Below are positions 44,594 to 53,411 of a DNA stretch of 64,000 nucleotides, one piece after another (position 1 is the stretch's first letter; each line of letters opens with the position of its first letter). Where the stretch lies: positions 1,180,058-1,244,057 of the forward strand of contig NZ_LT605203.1 of the NCBI RefSeq assembly GCF_900089495.1, in the 5' to 3' direction. Source of the stretch: Thiomonas sp. X19 (lineage in GTDB: Bacteria > Pseudomonadota > Gammaproteobacteria > Burkholderiales > Burkholderiaceae_C). A model generated the notes under the pieces. The model did not search any database. It had not been told where the DNA came from and worked only from the letters and a program-made list of their open reading frames with translations. The position numbers were made by a program, and so were the translations under genes.

Positions 44594-45433
44594 ATGTGCG
44601 AGTTGTTCGCCGTCAGCAGCGCCCACCCGGCTCGCGTGCGCCTGCGCTTCGCCGAGTTCGCCACCCATGGTGCCCCGGTGCGGGGCGGCAATCCCGACGG
44701 CTGGGGCGCGGCGTATTTCGACGGTCCCGAGGCGCATGTGCTGCGCGAGCCGCTGCCTGCGGTGCGAAGCGCCTTCGCGCGCGTGCTGGAAGACCACGAT
44801 TTCCACAGCACCCTGGTGCTCACCCATGTGCGCCGCGCCTCGCGCGGGCCGGTGGCACTGGCCAACACCCAGCCGTTCTTGCGCGAGCTGGCCGGTCATC
44901 GGCATGTGTTCGCGCACAACGGCGATCTGCCCGACATCCAGTCGCGCTGGCCGCTCGAGCCGGGTGGCTTGCAAGCTTGTTGGCAACCGATCGGCCAGAC
45001 CGATTCCGAGCATGTGTTCTGCCAGCTGCTGCGCCAGCTCGCGCCGCTGTGGCATGCAGCGGGCGGCGTGCCCGGCGTGGCGGCTCGGCTGGACGTGGTG
45101 ACGGCATTCGCTGCGCGGCTGCGCCCCAGCGGCCCGGCCAATTTTCTCTACAGCGATGGCGACGTGCTGTTCGCCCACTCTCACCGCCGCCATCAGGCCG
45201 ATGGCAGCATCCGTCCGCCGGGCTTGCATCTGCTGCGTCGCCGTGGGGCGGGTGTGCAACTGCATGAGGCCCGTGGCTTGCAAGTGCACACCCGTCACCA
45301 CGAAGTTCACGCCTTGGCGATGCTGGCCAGCGTGCCGTTGGGCGTGGGCCATTGGCAGCCTCTGGCCGAAGGCCAGGTGGTGGCCCTGCGCGCCGGCGAG
45401 GTCGTCGCCAGCACGGGCGAGGCGCCGGTTTGA
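44594..45433 (+). CDS. class II glutamine amidotransferase (YafJ-like)
   Basis: A 279-residue protein with an N-terminal nucleophile amidotransferase fold. The catalytic Cys is residue 2 (MCELFAVSS). Further glutamine-site features are GGNPDGWGAAYF, LTHVRRASRGPV, NTQPFLRELAGHRHVFAHNG and TDSEHVFCQLL. It belongs to the stand-alone YafJ/EgtC-type group whose acceptor substrate is unknown. No synthase domain is attached. A REP-like repeat follows the stop within a few bases. Confidence 0.88.
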   Translation: MCELFAVSSAHPARVRLRFAEFATHGAPVRGGNPDGWGAAYFDGPEAHVLREPLPAVRSAFARVLEDHDFHSTLVLTHVRRASRGPVALANTQPFLRELAGHRHVFAHNGDLPDIQSRWPLEPGGLQACWQPIGQTDSEHVFCQLLRQLAPLWHAAGGVPGVAARLDVVTAFAARLRPSGPANFLYSDGDVLFAHSHRRHQADGSIRPPGLHLLRRRGAGVQLHEARGLQVHTRHHEVHALAMLASVPLGVGHWQPLAEGQVVALRAGEVVASTGEAPV

Positions 45434-45436
45434 GGG

Positions 45437-45516
45437 AGCGCCCCCAGACCTGCCGCTTTGCGTCAGGCCCCCCGAGGGGGATGAGAAAACTTCGGGGGGC
45501 GGTGCGTTTTCTCATG
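45437..45516 (-). repeat. REP-like hairpin repeat, ATGAGAAAAC subfamily
   Basis: ATGAGAAAAC and GTTTTCTCAT pair perfectly over ten bases. Compared with the TCAAGGAAAC/GTTTCCTTGA copies, several stem positions differ on both arms in a compensating way. It contains GCGCCCCCAGACCTGCCGCT and CCCCCCGAGGGGG, and lies just after the amidotransferase stop and next to the IS110 element. Confidence 0.85.
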
Positions 45517-45599
45517 AGCATCCCAAGCCCCTGGGGGCGCCCGGCGTTCGCGAAGAAACGATCTTTGGGCTACAAGGTGAACGGCAGTGCCGAGATGAC

Positions 45600-45760
45600 C
45601 GACAAGTCATTGGTGCGAGCCTGCGGCGTTGTAGGACGCCGTGAGGTGAGCCCGCTCGTGAGCATGGTCCGGGAATCGTCGGCGACAGTGGTGAGCACAG
45701 CGATGTGCATCCCGTTTGAGAGATCGAGTCGAATTCGACGACTCCCATGGCGCTGCCGTT
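45600..45760 (+). ncRNA. candidate bridge RNA region of the IS110 element
   Basis: Three small perfect hairpins follow one another in the noncoding left end: CGGCGT-TGTAGG-ACGCCG at 45624, GCACA-GCGA-TGTGC at 45695 and GAGTCG-AATTCGA-CGACTC at 45726. IS110 elements encode their bridge RNA in this position, upstream of the recombinase. Structure and position fit; extent and loops are not defined. Confidence 0.4.
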
Positions 45761-45783
45761 CGTTGACAATCTTGGAGCAAACG

Positions 45784-47109
45784 ATGGCGATGCGCAAGCG
45801 AGATGATGATCTGGTCTTCCCCAACGCGGCGGGTATCGACGTAGGAGGGTCGAGCCACTGGGTGGCGGTACCCCGGCAAGCCTGCGACGAACCGGTGCGC
45901 GAGTTCGGTGCGATGACCGACGATCTGCACGCCATGGCCGACTGGCTGCTCGCGTGTGGGGTCGACACCGTGGCGCTGGAGTCCACCGGGGTGTACTGGA
46001 TCCCGGTGTTCGAGGTGCTGGAGCAACGCGGCTTGACGGTGTTTTTGGTCGATGCGCGGCAGATGAAGTATGTGCCTGGGCGCAAGAGCGATGTGCAGGA
46101 CTGCCAGTGGTTGCAGAAGTTGATGAGCCTGGGGTTCTTGCGCGCGGCGTTCCGCCCGACCGATGAGGTCTGTGTGGTGCGTGCCGTGGCCCGTCAGCGC
46201 GACGTGCTCTTGGCCGAGCAGGCCAGTTGGGTGCAGCGCATGCAAAAGGCGCTGGTGCAGATGAACATCCAGCTCACCGAGGTTCTGACCGATGTCATGG
46301 GACTGACGGGACAAGCCATCATCCGCGCCATCGTCGCTGGCGAGCGCGACCCCAAGACGCTGGCCCGGTATCGCAACGCTCGTGTCAAGGCCAGTGAGAC
46401 GGAGATTGCCAAGGCCTTGACGGGCAATTGGCGCGATGAGCACCTGTTCGTGCTGCGCCAGGCGCTGGCGATGTATGACGACATTGCCCGGCACCTGGGC
46501 GAATGCGACGCCAAGCTGCAAGGACTGCTGAGCCAGCTTGGCGCGGCCAAGGTCGATCTGGGCAAGACGCCTCGTGCAGGCAGCAAGCTGCGCGCGCAGT
46601 TCGACGCACGCCAGATTCTGGCCAACTGGGCCGGCGTCGATCTCACGCGCATCAACGGCCTGGGTCTGGCTGCGGTGATGAAGATCCTCTCGGAGGTCGG
46701 CCCCAACCTGAGTCGCTTTGCCAACGTCAAGCACTTCTGTTCTTGGTTGGGGCTGTGTCCGGGCACGAAGATCAGCGGCGGCAAGGTGCTGTCAGCCAAG
46801 ACCCGGCGATCCGCCAATCGGGTCAGGCAGGCGCTGAAGATGGCCGCGATGAGCCTGTCGCACAGCGACTCGGCCCTCGGCGCGTTCTACCGCCGCTTGT
46901 CGGGCCGCATGGACAAGCCGCGTGCCAATACCGCCACCGCGCACAAGCTGGCGCGCATGGTGTATTTCATGCTGACGCGTGGCGAGGCGTTCGTCGATCA
47001 AGGCCAGCAGCGCTATGAAGATCAGCAGCGCGAGCGCTCAATCGTCGCCCTCAAGCGCCGCGCCGCTGCCCTTGGCTTCCAGATCCATCCAAACCCGGTG
47101 CCAGCATGA
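45784..47109 (+). CDS. IS110 family transposase
   Basis: A 441-residue IS110 recombinase. The N-terminal RuvC-like DEDD domain has GIDVGGSSHWVAV, VALESTGVYWIPV and the DARQMKYVPGRKSDVQD pair. A coiled-coil region lies near residues 225-260. The C-terminal transposase_20 domain has INGLGLAAVMKILSEVGPNL, then WLGLCPGTKISGGKVL with the conserved catalytic Ser. No frameshift or stop interrupts it, so the element may be active. The ATG chosen begins MAMRKRDDDLV; an upstream in-frame extension runs into the left end of the element. Confidence 0.93.
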   Translation: MAMRKRDDDLVFPNAAGIDVGGSSHWVAVPRQACDEPVREFGAMTDDLHAMADWLLACGVDTVALESTGVYWIPVFEVLEQRGLTVFLVDARQMKYVPGRKSDVQDCQWLQKLMSLGFLRAAFRPTDEVCVVRAVARQRDVLLAEQASWVQRMQKALVQMNIQLTEVLTDVMGLTGQAIIRAIVAGERDPKTLARYRNARVKASETEIAKALTGNWRDEHLFVLRQALAMYDDIARHLGECDAKLQGLLSQLGAAKVDLGKTPRAGSKLRAQFDARQILANWAGVDLTRINGLGLAAVMKILSEVGPNLSRFANVKHFCSWLGLCPGTKISGGKVLSAKTRRSANRVRQALKMAAMSLSHSDSALGAFYRRLSGRMDKPRANTATAHKLARMVYFMLTRGEAFVDQGQQRYEDQQRERSIVALKRRAAALGFQIHPNPVPA

Positions 47110-47291
47110 AACCGGCCTTCAACCCATTTTGTTTCTTGAGAGGTCGCTGAGTTGACGACCTTGCCGTGAACCGGCCCCAGCACCAGGCTTGACCGTACGC
47201 AAGTCAATTGGATCGGGCATGTCGGACAATGCCACGTCCTGTGACCCAGTCGGGTTACAGCTCCCCCGTCCATTCCGCTTCTCGCTTGCCC

Positions 47292-48512
47292 ATGGCCCGT
47301 CGCCTCGTCTGGTTCGTTCTTGCCGTCATCGCGCTGGTACTGGCGGGCATCTGGTTACTCGACTGGTGGCGCGGGCCGCTGGTGGCAGCTTACCGCGTCG
47401 AGCGCCGGCCGCTGCTGCAGGACGTGGTGGCCACCGGACGCATCATCACCCCCTCACGCATCAACATCGCCAGCGAAATCACCGGCGTGGTGATCAAGCG
47501 CCTGGTCGATCGTGGCGACATCGTTCAGCCCGGCCAGGTGCTGCTGGAATTGCGCAGCGATCAGTCCCGCGCGCAGCGCGCGCAGGCCCGGGCGGCGCTG
47601 CAGCAACTGCTCACGCAAACCCGGCCGCAGGCGCAAGCGGCCCTGGTGAATGCCGAGTCGGCGCTGAAGCTGGCGCGCAGCGAGGAAGCGCGCGCCCGCG
47701 TCCAGGTGCAGCAGGGCGCCTTGTCGCAGCAGGCGTTGGAGCAGGCCGAGCAGGCGCAGGCCGCTGCCGCGGCCCAGGTGCGCAGCGCCCGCGCTGGGTG
47801 GGACGCGGTGCGCCCCGGCGGCGCGGCCGAATCGCAACTGCGCGCTGCACTGGCCGCCGCCGAGGCGGTGCAGGCGCGCAGCTTCATCCGTGCCGAGGTG
47901 GCCGGCGAGGTGCTCACCCGCAGTGTGGAGGCGGGCGACACCATCACTCCCGGCCAGGTGTTGTTCACCGTGGCGCGCGCCGGCAGCACGCAAGTGTCGT
48001 TGCCGGTGGATGAGCAGAACCTCGAACATCTGGCGCTCGGCCAGGCCGCGCGATGCCTCACCGACGCTTACCCGAATCGCAGTTTCGCCGCGCGGCTCAG
48101 CTTCATCGCCCCGGCGGTGGACACCACCAGCGGCACCATCGAACTGCGCCTCACCGTGGCGCAGCCGCCCATCTGGCTGCGGCAGGACATGACCACTTCG
48201 TGCGACATCACAACCGGCCAACGGGCCGATGCGCTGGTGGTGCCGAACGACGCGCTGCGTGCCCAGCGGGGCGAGCACGCCCAGGTGCTGGTGCTGCGCG
48301 CGGGCCATGCGCGGGCGCAGCACGTGACGCTCGGCCTGCAGGGCCTGGTGGCGAGCGAGGTGCGCTCGGGCCTGAGCGCGGGCGAGGTGGTGATCGACGA
48401 CCCCAAGGTGCAGCCCGGCCAGCGTGTGCGCGCGGTCTTGCAGGGCGTGCCGGCCGCCGGTGGCGGCAGTTCCGCCGGCGGCGGCAGCGAAGTGGCCGGC
48501 GCGCCGCGCTGA
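47292..48512 (+). CDS. HlyD/MacA-type periplasmic adaptor
   Basis: A 406-residue membrane-fusion protein. One N-terminal helix (LVWFVLAVIALVLAGIWLLD) anchors it. The lipoyl-type half-motif SRINIASEITGVVIKRLVDR is followed by a helical hairpin of about 100 residues rich in Ala and Gln, then the second half (ARSFIRAEVAGEVLTRSVEA), a beta barrel (TQVSLPVDEQNLEHL), and a Gly/Ser-rich tail. With the permease and ATPase that follow it forms a MacAB-like exporter. In-frame TTG and ATG codons lie further upstream, near the IS110 right end; this ATG directly before the membrane helix is preferred. Confidence 0.88.
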   Translation: MARRLVWFVLAVIALVLAGIWLLDWWRGPLVAAYRVERRPLLQDVVATGRIITPSRINIASEITGVVIKRLVDRGDIVQPGQVLLELRSDQSRAQRAQARAALQQLLTQTRPQAQAALVNAESALKLARSEEARARVQVQQGALSQQALEQAEQAQAAAAAQVRSARAGWDAVRPGGAAESQLRAALAAAEAVQARSFIRAEVAGEVLTRSVEAGDTITPGQVLFTVARAGSTQVSLPVDEQNLEHLALGQAARCLTDAYPNRSFAARLSFIAPAVDTTSGTIELRLTVAQPPIWLRQDMTTSCDITTGQRADALVVPNDALRAQRGEHAQVLVLRAGHARAQHVTLGLQGLVASEVRSGLSAGEVVIDDPKVQPGQRVRAVLQGVPAAGGGSSAGGGSEVAGAPR

Positions 48513-48546
48513 GCGCCCGGTCAAGCGCACGCAGAGCAAGCAGCCG

Positions 48547-49749
48547 ATGGGACTGTCCTGGCGCATCGCCTACAACTTCCTGCGCGACGGGCGGGCGCAG
48601 ACCCTGCTCATCATCGTCGGCGTGGCGGTGGGGGCGGCGGTCATCGTGTTCATCACCGCACTGGTGGACGGGCTGCAGGGCAATATCGTGCAGCGCACCC
48701 TCGGCACACAGGCGCATATCGTCGTCAGCAGCCCGGACCTGCTGCCGCTGGCCCAGGCGGTGCCGCCCGGTACGGTCGATTTGCGCAGCACCGATGCCCG
48801 CCCCCAGCGCCTGCGCTCGATCAACAACTGGCCGGGCGTGCTCGACGTGCTGCAGCAGCTCGATGGCGTGACTGCGGCCTCGCCGGTGGTCACCGGTCCG
48901 GCGTTCGCCCAGCGCGGCGCCGCGGTGCGTGCGGTGGCCGTCATCGGCATCGTGCCGCAGCGCTATGTGCAGGTCATTCCGGTGAACCAGGACATGGTGC
49001 AGGGGCGCTTCAACGTCGGCGCCAGCCAGATTCTCATCGGCAACCGGCTGGCGCAGGACCTCGGCCTGCGCGTGGGTGACAAGCTGCGGGTGCAGGGCGC
49101 ATCCGGGGGCTCGCAGGTGTTCGACGTCGCCGGGGTGTTCTCGCTCGGCGTGCGCGACCTCGACCAGCGCTACGTCTACATGGGGCTCAAGCCGGCGCAG
49201 GCGCTGCTGGGCCTGCCCGGCGGCGTCACCGAGATCGACCTCACCGTGCGCGACATCTTCAGCGCCGAGGCCATCGCCGCGCGCATCAACCGTCTCACCG
49301 GGCTGAAGTCGGAGAGCTGGATGACGACCAACGGCCAGTTGCTCAATGCGTTGAAGTCCCAGTCGCTCTCCAGCGCTTTGATCCGTTTTTTCGTCGCGCT
49401 CTCGGTGGCCTTCGGTATCGCCAGCGTGCTGGCGGTGAGCGTGGTGCAGCGCACGCGTGAAATCGGCATCCTGCGCGCCATGGGCGCCACGCGCCAGCGC
49501 ATCCTGGCCGTGTTCCTGTACGAAGGCGCTGCGGTCGGCTTCGCCGGCTCGGTGCTGGGCGCCGCGGCGGGTGCCGGCATGGTGTGGGTCTTCAACACCT
49601 ACGGGCCGGCCTTGTTCTATGTGCCCGTGGCCTTCTCGTTGGTGATCGAAGCCGTGGTCGTGGCCACGCTCGCCGGCATCGCCGCAGCGGCGTTGCCGGC
49701 GATGCGCGCGGCCGGGCTCGATCCCGTGGTGGCGATCCGCTATGTCTGA
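48547..49749 (+). CDS. ABC transporter permease (MacB/FtsX type)
   Basis: A 400-residue inner-membrane permease with the four-helix MacB/FtsX layout: one helix at residues about 18-40, a large periplasmic MacB-core-like domain (about 45-270), then three helices ([39 protein letters not shown] and [20 protein letters not shown]). The typical cytosolic motif [19 protein letters not shown] is present. It lies 34 bases after the adaptor and overlaps the ATPase gene by eight bases. Substrate unknown. Confidence 0.9.
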   Translation: MGLSWRIAYNFLRDGRAQTLLIIVGVAVGAAVIVFITALVDGLQGNIVQRTLGTQAHIVVSSPDLLPLAQAVPPGTVDLRSTDARPQRLRSINNWPGVLDVLQQLDGVTAASPVVTGPAFAQRGAAVRAVAVIGIVPQRYVQVIPVNQDMVQGRFNVGASQILIGNRLAQDLGLRVGDKLRVQGASGGSQVFDVAGVFSLGVRDLDQRYVYMGLKPAQALLGLPGGVTEIDLTVRDIFSAEAIAARINRLTGLKSESWMTTNGQLLNALKSQSLSSALIRFFVALSVAFGIASVLAVSVVQRTREIGILRAMGATRQRILAVFLYEGAAVGFAGSVLGAAAGAGMVWVFNTYGPALFYVPVAFSLVIEAVVVATLAGIAAAALPAMRAAGLDPVVAIRYV

Positions 49750-50506
49750 ACCCGCGCCAAGTAGCCTGGCGCCCAGCGACGCCATCCCGGTGTTGCGCTT
49801 GGAGGGGCTGCGCAAGTCCTACCAGGTGGGCACGCCGCTGGAAACCGAGGTCCTGCATGGCGTCGGTTTCACGCTGCAGCGTGGCGAGTTTGCCGCCCTG
49901 GTCGGGCCTTCGGGCTCGGGCAAGACCACCCTGCTCAATCTCATCGGCCTGCTCGACGCCCCCACCGGCGGCGAACTGTTCCTGCAGGGCACGCCCACCC
50001 GCATGCTGGAAGACGCCGAACGCACCGCGCTGCGCGGCCGCGCGATCGGCTTCGTGTTCCAGTTTCACCATTTGATCCAGGCCTTTCCGGTGCTGGACAA
50101 CGTGCTCATGCCAGCACTGGTGCAAGGCGCGCGCCGCAGCCGCGAACTGGAAGCGCAAGGCCTGGCGCTGCTCGACGCCGTGGGCCTGGCGGCGCATGCG
50201 CGCAAGCGGCCGAACGAGCTGTCGGGTGGGCAGCAGCAGCGCGTGGCCATTGCCCGCGCCTTGCTCACGCGCCCGCCGCTGGTGCTGGCGGACGAGCCCA
50301 CCGGCAACCTCGACACCCACAGTGCCGACGATGTGTTCGCGTTGCTGCGCCGCTTCAACCGCGAGTTCGGCTGCGCCGTGCTCGTCGTCACCCACGACCC
50401 GCGCCTGGCGCAGCGCTGCGACCGCATCCTCAACCTTGTGGACGGCATGATCGTGAGCGATCAGCCGGTGGCGCCGGAACTCGCGGTGCAACCCGCGCCG
50501 AACTGA
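49742..50506 (+). CDS. ABC transporter ATP-binding protein (LolD/MacB type)
   Basis: A 254-residue ATPase subunit. Walker [11 protein letters not shown]-loop region [17 protein letters not shown], signature [16 protein letters not shown], Walker [13 protein letters not shown] and switch His in VVTHDPR. The family is the LolD/MacB/FtsE type, which fits the FtsX-type permease encoded just upstream. Start overlaps the permease end by eight bases. No outer-membrane factor gene is adjacent. Confidence 0.93.
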   Translation: MSEPAPSSLAPSDAIPVLRLEGLRKSYQVGTPLETEVLHGVGFTLQRGEFAALVGPSGSGKTTLLNLIGLLDAPTGGELFLQGTPTRMLEDAERTALRGRAIGFVFQFHHLIQAFPVLDNVLMPALVQGARRSRELEAQGLALLDAVGLAAHARKRPNELSGGQQQRVAIARALLTRPPLVLADEPTGNLDTHSADDVFALLRRFNREFGCAVLVVTHDPRLAQRCDRILNLVDGMIVSDQPVAPELAVQPAPN

Positions 50507-50563
50507 AGTTCGGCCGGCACTCGAATCACAGACGCGAGCCAGCGTCCCGGCTGGGGCCGCGGC

Positions 50564-51733
50564 TCAGGCCGTGGCGCTGCCGCGCAGCCGTTGCGGATCG
50601 AGCATGGCGGCGCGCAAGCCCAGCGCCTGCAAATCCGCAGGCAGATCTGCGCGGAGCAACAAGGCCGCCGCCGCGCGCGCCAGCGCAGGGGCGGTCTGAA
50701 TGCCGTAGCCGCCCTGGCCCGCGAGCCAGAACAGGCCGGGCACATCCGGGTCGTGGCCGCAGACGGGCTCGCCATCGGCAACGAAGCTGCGCAGCCCCGC
50801 CCAGGTGCTGCGCGGGCGACGGATGCAGAGCAGGGTGGCTTGTTCGATGGCCCAGATGCCCGTGGCGATGTCCAACTCCTCCGGCCGCACGTCCTGCGGC
50901 GGCATGGGGTCGGAGTTGGCCGGCGAACCGAGCAGGGCGCCGGCGTCGGGCTTGAAGTAAAAGCGCTCGAAGGCGTCGATCACCATCGGCCAGGCGTGGC
51001 AGTCCAGGCCTGCGGGCGGATCGAAGATGAACGCGCTGCGGCGCCGGGGCTGCAGGCCGACGGGCCGCGCACCGGCAAGCTGCCCGACCACGTCGGCCCA
51101 GGCGCCGGCGGCGTTCACCACGATGTCAGCCGAGAACTGGCCGGCGTGGCTGCGAACCTGCCAGGCGTCGTCGGCGCGGCTGAGCGCGAGCACTTCGGCG
51201 TTGGTGTGGATCCTGGCACCCGCGTGACGCGCGCTGCGCAGGAAGCCCTGCAGGATGGCGTCCACATCCAAGTCCAGCGCCTGCGGCTCGAACACGCCGC
51301 CCGCCAGCCCATCGGGGCGCAGCACCGGGCAGCGCTGCCGGCATTGCGCGGGCGACAGGCGCTGCACGTCCACGCCGCTGGCATGCGTGTCGCGCTCCAG
51401 GGCATCCAGCCGGCTTGTCGCGGCCGTCAGGCTGATGTCGTCGTATGCCCAGGCCGCATGCAAGGCGCCTCGCGGCGTGAGCAGTGGATGCTCGGCAAAA
51501 CCCGTGGGCGGCCTGGTGTAGAACGCGCCACTGCCCAGAGTGAGGGCGCGGATGCCCGGTGGCCCGTAGGATGGCATGTACAGCGCGGCCGAGCGGCCGG
51601 TGGCGTGCATGCCGCATTGCGCTTCGCGCTCCAGCAGGGTGACCGTCAAGCCCGGCTGCACGGCCAGCATGCTGGCCAGCGAGGCGCCGGCAATGCCGCC
51701 GCCCACCACCAGCACGCGGGTTGCGCGCTCCAT
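50564..51733 (-). CDS. FAD-dependent oxidoreductase (DAO family)
   Basis: A 389-residue D-amino-acid/glycine-oxidase-like flavoprotein. FAD motif VLVVGGGIAGASLASML at the N-terminus, then HATGRSAALYMPSYG, the VVNAAGAWADVV strand and the C-terminal GLFWLAGQGGYGIQTAPALA. There is no signal peptide. Similar proteins oxidise secondary amines or D-amino acids; the substrate is unknown. It is 12 bases downstream of the MFS transporter on the same strand, so the two may form a unit. Confidence 0.88.
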   Translation of the reverse strand: MERATRVLVVGGGIAGASLASMLAVQPGLTVTLLEREAQCGMHATGRSAALYMPSYGPPGIRALTLGSGAFYTRPPTGFAEHPLLTPRGALHAAWAYDDISLTAATSRLDALERDTHASGVDVQRLSPAQCRQRCPVLRPDGLAGGVFEPQALDLDVDAILQGFLRSARHAGARIHTNAEVLALSRADDAWQVRSHAGQFSADIVVNAAGAWADVVGQLAGARPVGLQPRRRSAFIFDPPAGLDCHAWPMVIDAFERFYFKPDAGALLGSPANSDPMPPQDVRPEELDIATGIWAIEQATLLCIRRPRSTWAGLRSFVADGEPVCGHDPDVPGLFWLAGQGGYGIQTAPALARAAAALLLRADLPADLQALGLRAAMLDPQRLRGSATA

Positions 51734-51745
51734 GCCGCCGTGCCC

Positions 51746-52987
51746 TCAGGCGGCCGCTGGCGCCGCGGGTTTCGGCTTGGCTGGCGGCGCTTGCAAATCC
51801 GGCAGGAAGGTGGCGAGCAGCCCGATCAGCGGCAGGAAGGCGCACACCTTGTAGACGCCGACGATGCCGATCACATCGGCCAGCTGGCCAAGCGCCGCCG
51901 CGCCAATGCCGCCCAGGCCGAAGGCCAGGCCGAAGAACAGGCCCGACACCGCGCCGACCTTGCCCGGCATCAGCTCCTGCGCGTACACCACCATGGCCGG
52001 GAAGGCCGAGGCCAGCACGAAGCCGATGATGGCCGTGAGGAAGGCCGAGACTTCCAGGCTGGCATAGGGCAGCGCCAGGGTGAAGGGCGCCACGCCGAGG
52101 ATGGACGCCCAGATCACGCGCTTGCGGCCGATGCGGTCGCCGATCGGGCCGCCCAGCAGGGTTCCGGCGGCCACCGCGGCGAGGAAGATGAACAGGTGCA
52201 GCTGACCGTCTTGCACGCTGATGCCGAAGCGGTGCTGCAGGTAGAAGATGAGGTAGGTGTTGATCGACGCCAGGTAGAAAAACTTGGAGAACACCAGCGC
52301 CATGAGCACCGCCATGGTTTTGCGCACCAGCCCTGGCGGATGCGCTTGCGCCTGGCTGGCGGCGGGCTTGCGCTTGCCCGGGCGCATCTGGTGCGCCGAC
52401 CAGCGGCCGACGAAGGCCAGCACGACCATCGCCAGCAGCGCGGCGGCCGAAAACCAGGCGATGCTGCCTTGCCCGTACGGCATGATGAAGGCCGCCGCCA
52501 GCAGCGGCCCGATGGCGGTGCCGGCGTTGCCGCCAACCTGAAAGATGGACTGCGCCAGCCCATGCTGGCCGCCCGAGGCCATGCGCGCCACGCGCGACGA
52601 TTCCGGGTGGAAGATGGACGAGCCCATGCCGACGCAGGCCGCCGCCATCAGCACATGCGGAAAACTGTCGGCACGCGACAGCAACAGCAGGCCGACGAAG
52701 GTGAAGCCCATGCCGATGGACAGGGAATAGGGATGCGGCTTGCGGTCGGTGTACAGCCCCACCAGCGGCTGCAGGATGGACGCGGTGATCTGGTAGGTGA
52801 GGGTGATGAGCCCGACCTGGGCGAAGTTCAGATGCAGGCCGGCCTTGAACAGCGGGTAGATGGCCAGCATCAGCGACTGCATCATGTCGTTGAGCAAATG
52901 CGAGAAGCTGATGGCGCCGAGCACGGAGTAGCGCGTGCCCTCGGAGGCGCTGGCCGTTGGCGCCAGCGCGGAGGATGGAGTGGACAT
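51746..52987 (-). CDS. MFS transporter (Fsr, fosmidomycin resistance-like)
   Basis: A 413-residue, 12-helix major facilitator protein of the Fsr group. Features include VLGAISFSHLLNDMMQSLML at the start, LITLTYQITASILQPLVGLY with the DRKPHP loop (motif A position), and GMGSSIFHPESSRVARMASG, a hallmark of Fsr. The central loop is Lys/Arg/Ala-rich. Role: efflux of a small molecule. Related proteins confer fosmidomycin tolerance, but the natural substrate is not known. An in-frame start 18 bases upstream exists. Confidence 0.88.
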   Translation of the reverse strand: MSTPSSALAPTASASEGTRYSVLGAISFSHLLNDMMQSLMLAIYPLFKAGLHLNFAQVGLITLTYQITASILQPLVGLYTDRKPHPYSLSIGMGFTFVGLLLLSRADSFPHVLMAAACVGMGSSIFHPESSRVARMASGGQHGLAQSIFQVGGNAGTAIGPLLAAAFIMPYGQGSIAWFSAAALLAMVVLAFVGRWSAHQMRPGKRKPAASQAQAHPPGLVRKTMAVLMALVFSKFFYLASINTYLIFYLQHRFGISVQDGQLHLFIFLAAVAAGTLLGGPIGDRIGRKRVIWASILGVAPFTLALPYASLEVSAFLTAIIGFVLASAFPAMVVYAQELMPGKVGAVSGLFFGLAFGLGGIGAAALGQLADVIGIVGVYKVCAFLPLIGLLATFLPDLQAPPAKPKPAAPAAA

Positions 52988-53065
52988 GACGGGAACGGTT
53001 GGCAAGGCGCCAGCGATTGCGGCGCAGAGCGAAACTGTACGCCGGGACGTGCTTTTTTGCTGGGC

Positions 53066-53150
53066 CTCTCAAGGAAACGCGGGGCCGCCCCAAGTTTCCT
53101 TGACCCCCACGGGGGGCGGGCCGGCGAGCCCGACCTTGGGGGCGCTCAAA
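53066..53150 (+). repeat. REP-like hairpin repeat, best-preserved copy
   Basis: TCAAGGAAAC and GTTTCCTTGA (53069-53103) pair perfectly with an inner GGGGC/GCCCC stem. CCCCCACGGGGGG and a GGGCCGGCGAGCCC dyad follow. It lies between the MFS gene start and the small membrane protein. Confidence 0.88.
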
Positions 53151-53170
53151 ACGCCGGGCGCCACCCGGGT

Positions 53171-53353
53171 TCAGCCTGCGGCAGGCTTCGCGCCAGTCGT
53201 TTGCGCCTTGGCTTGTGCGCTGGTCTGAACATGGCCACGCGCAGGTGCGGCCATGCCGAAGACCTGGCTGTAGCCGATGAAAATGCCCAGGCCGATGAGC
53301 CCGACGGTGAGGATGACGATGACGAGGACGAGAATGAGGAGCTTGTTGCCCAT
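53171..53353 (-). CDS. small single-helix membrane protein
   Basis: A 60-residue protein with one strong N-terminal helix (LLILVLVIVILTVGLIGLGI) after MGNK, and a polar Ala/Gln/Thr-rich tail (VQTSAQAKAQTTGAKPAAG). The overall look is like FliL N-termini or other small anchors, but no family is assigned. The IS630 element sits 34 bases upstream of its start and has probably displaced its original promoter. Confidence 0.55.
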   Translation of the reverse strand: MGNKLLILVLVIVILTVGLIGLGIFIGYSQVFGMAAPARGHVQTSAQAKAQTTGAKPAAG

Positions 53354-53411
53354 GGCGCTGGCCTGAGATGGGTGTTGACTCAGGCTATTGAGCTTTCCGT
53401 AAATAGCGACA

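Larger units (their letters stand above)
45540..47180 (+). mobile_element. IS110-family insertion sequence (ends approximate)
   Basis: One intact DEDD transposase gene with about 240 bases of noncoding DNA on its left and 70 or more on its right. I could not find terminal inverted repeats or a target duplication, as expected for IS110, so the ends are estimates. The long left end rather than right end points to the IS110 rather than the IS1111 group. It lies between the amidotransferase-side repeat and the HlyD gene. Confidence 0.75.

Noticed and set aside
45437..47180. The REP-like repeat at 45437-45516 as the terminal repeat of the IS110 element
   Set aside because: The same repeat occurs at many places without any IS, and no matching copy lies at the right end of the element.
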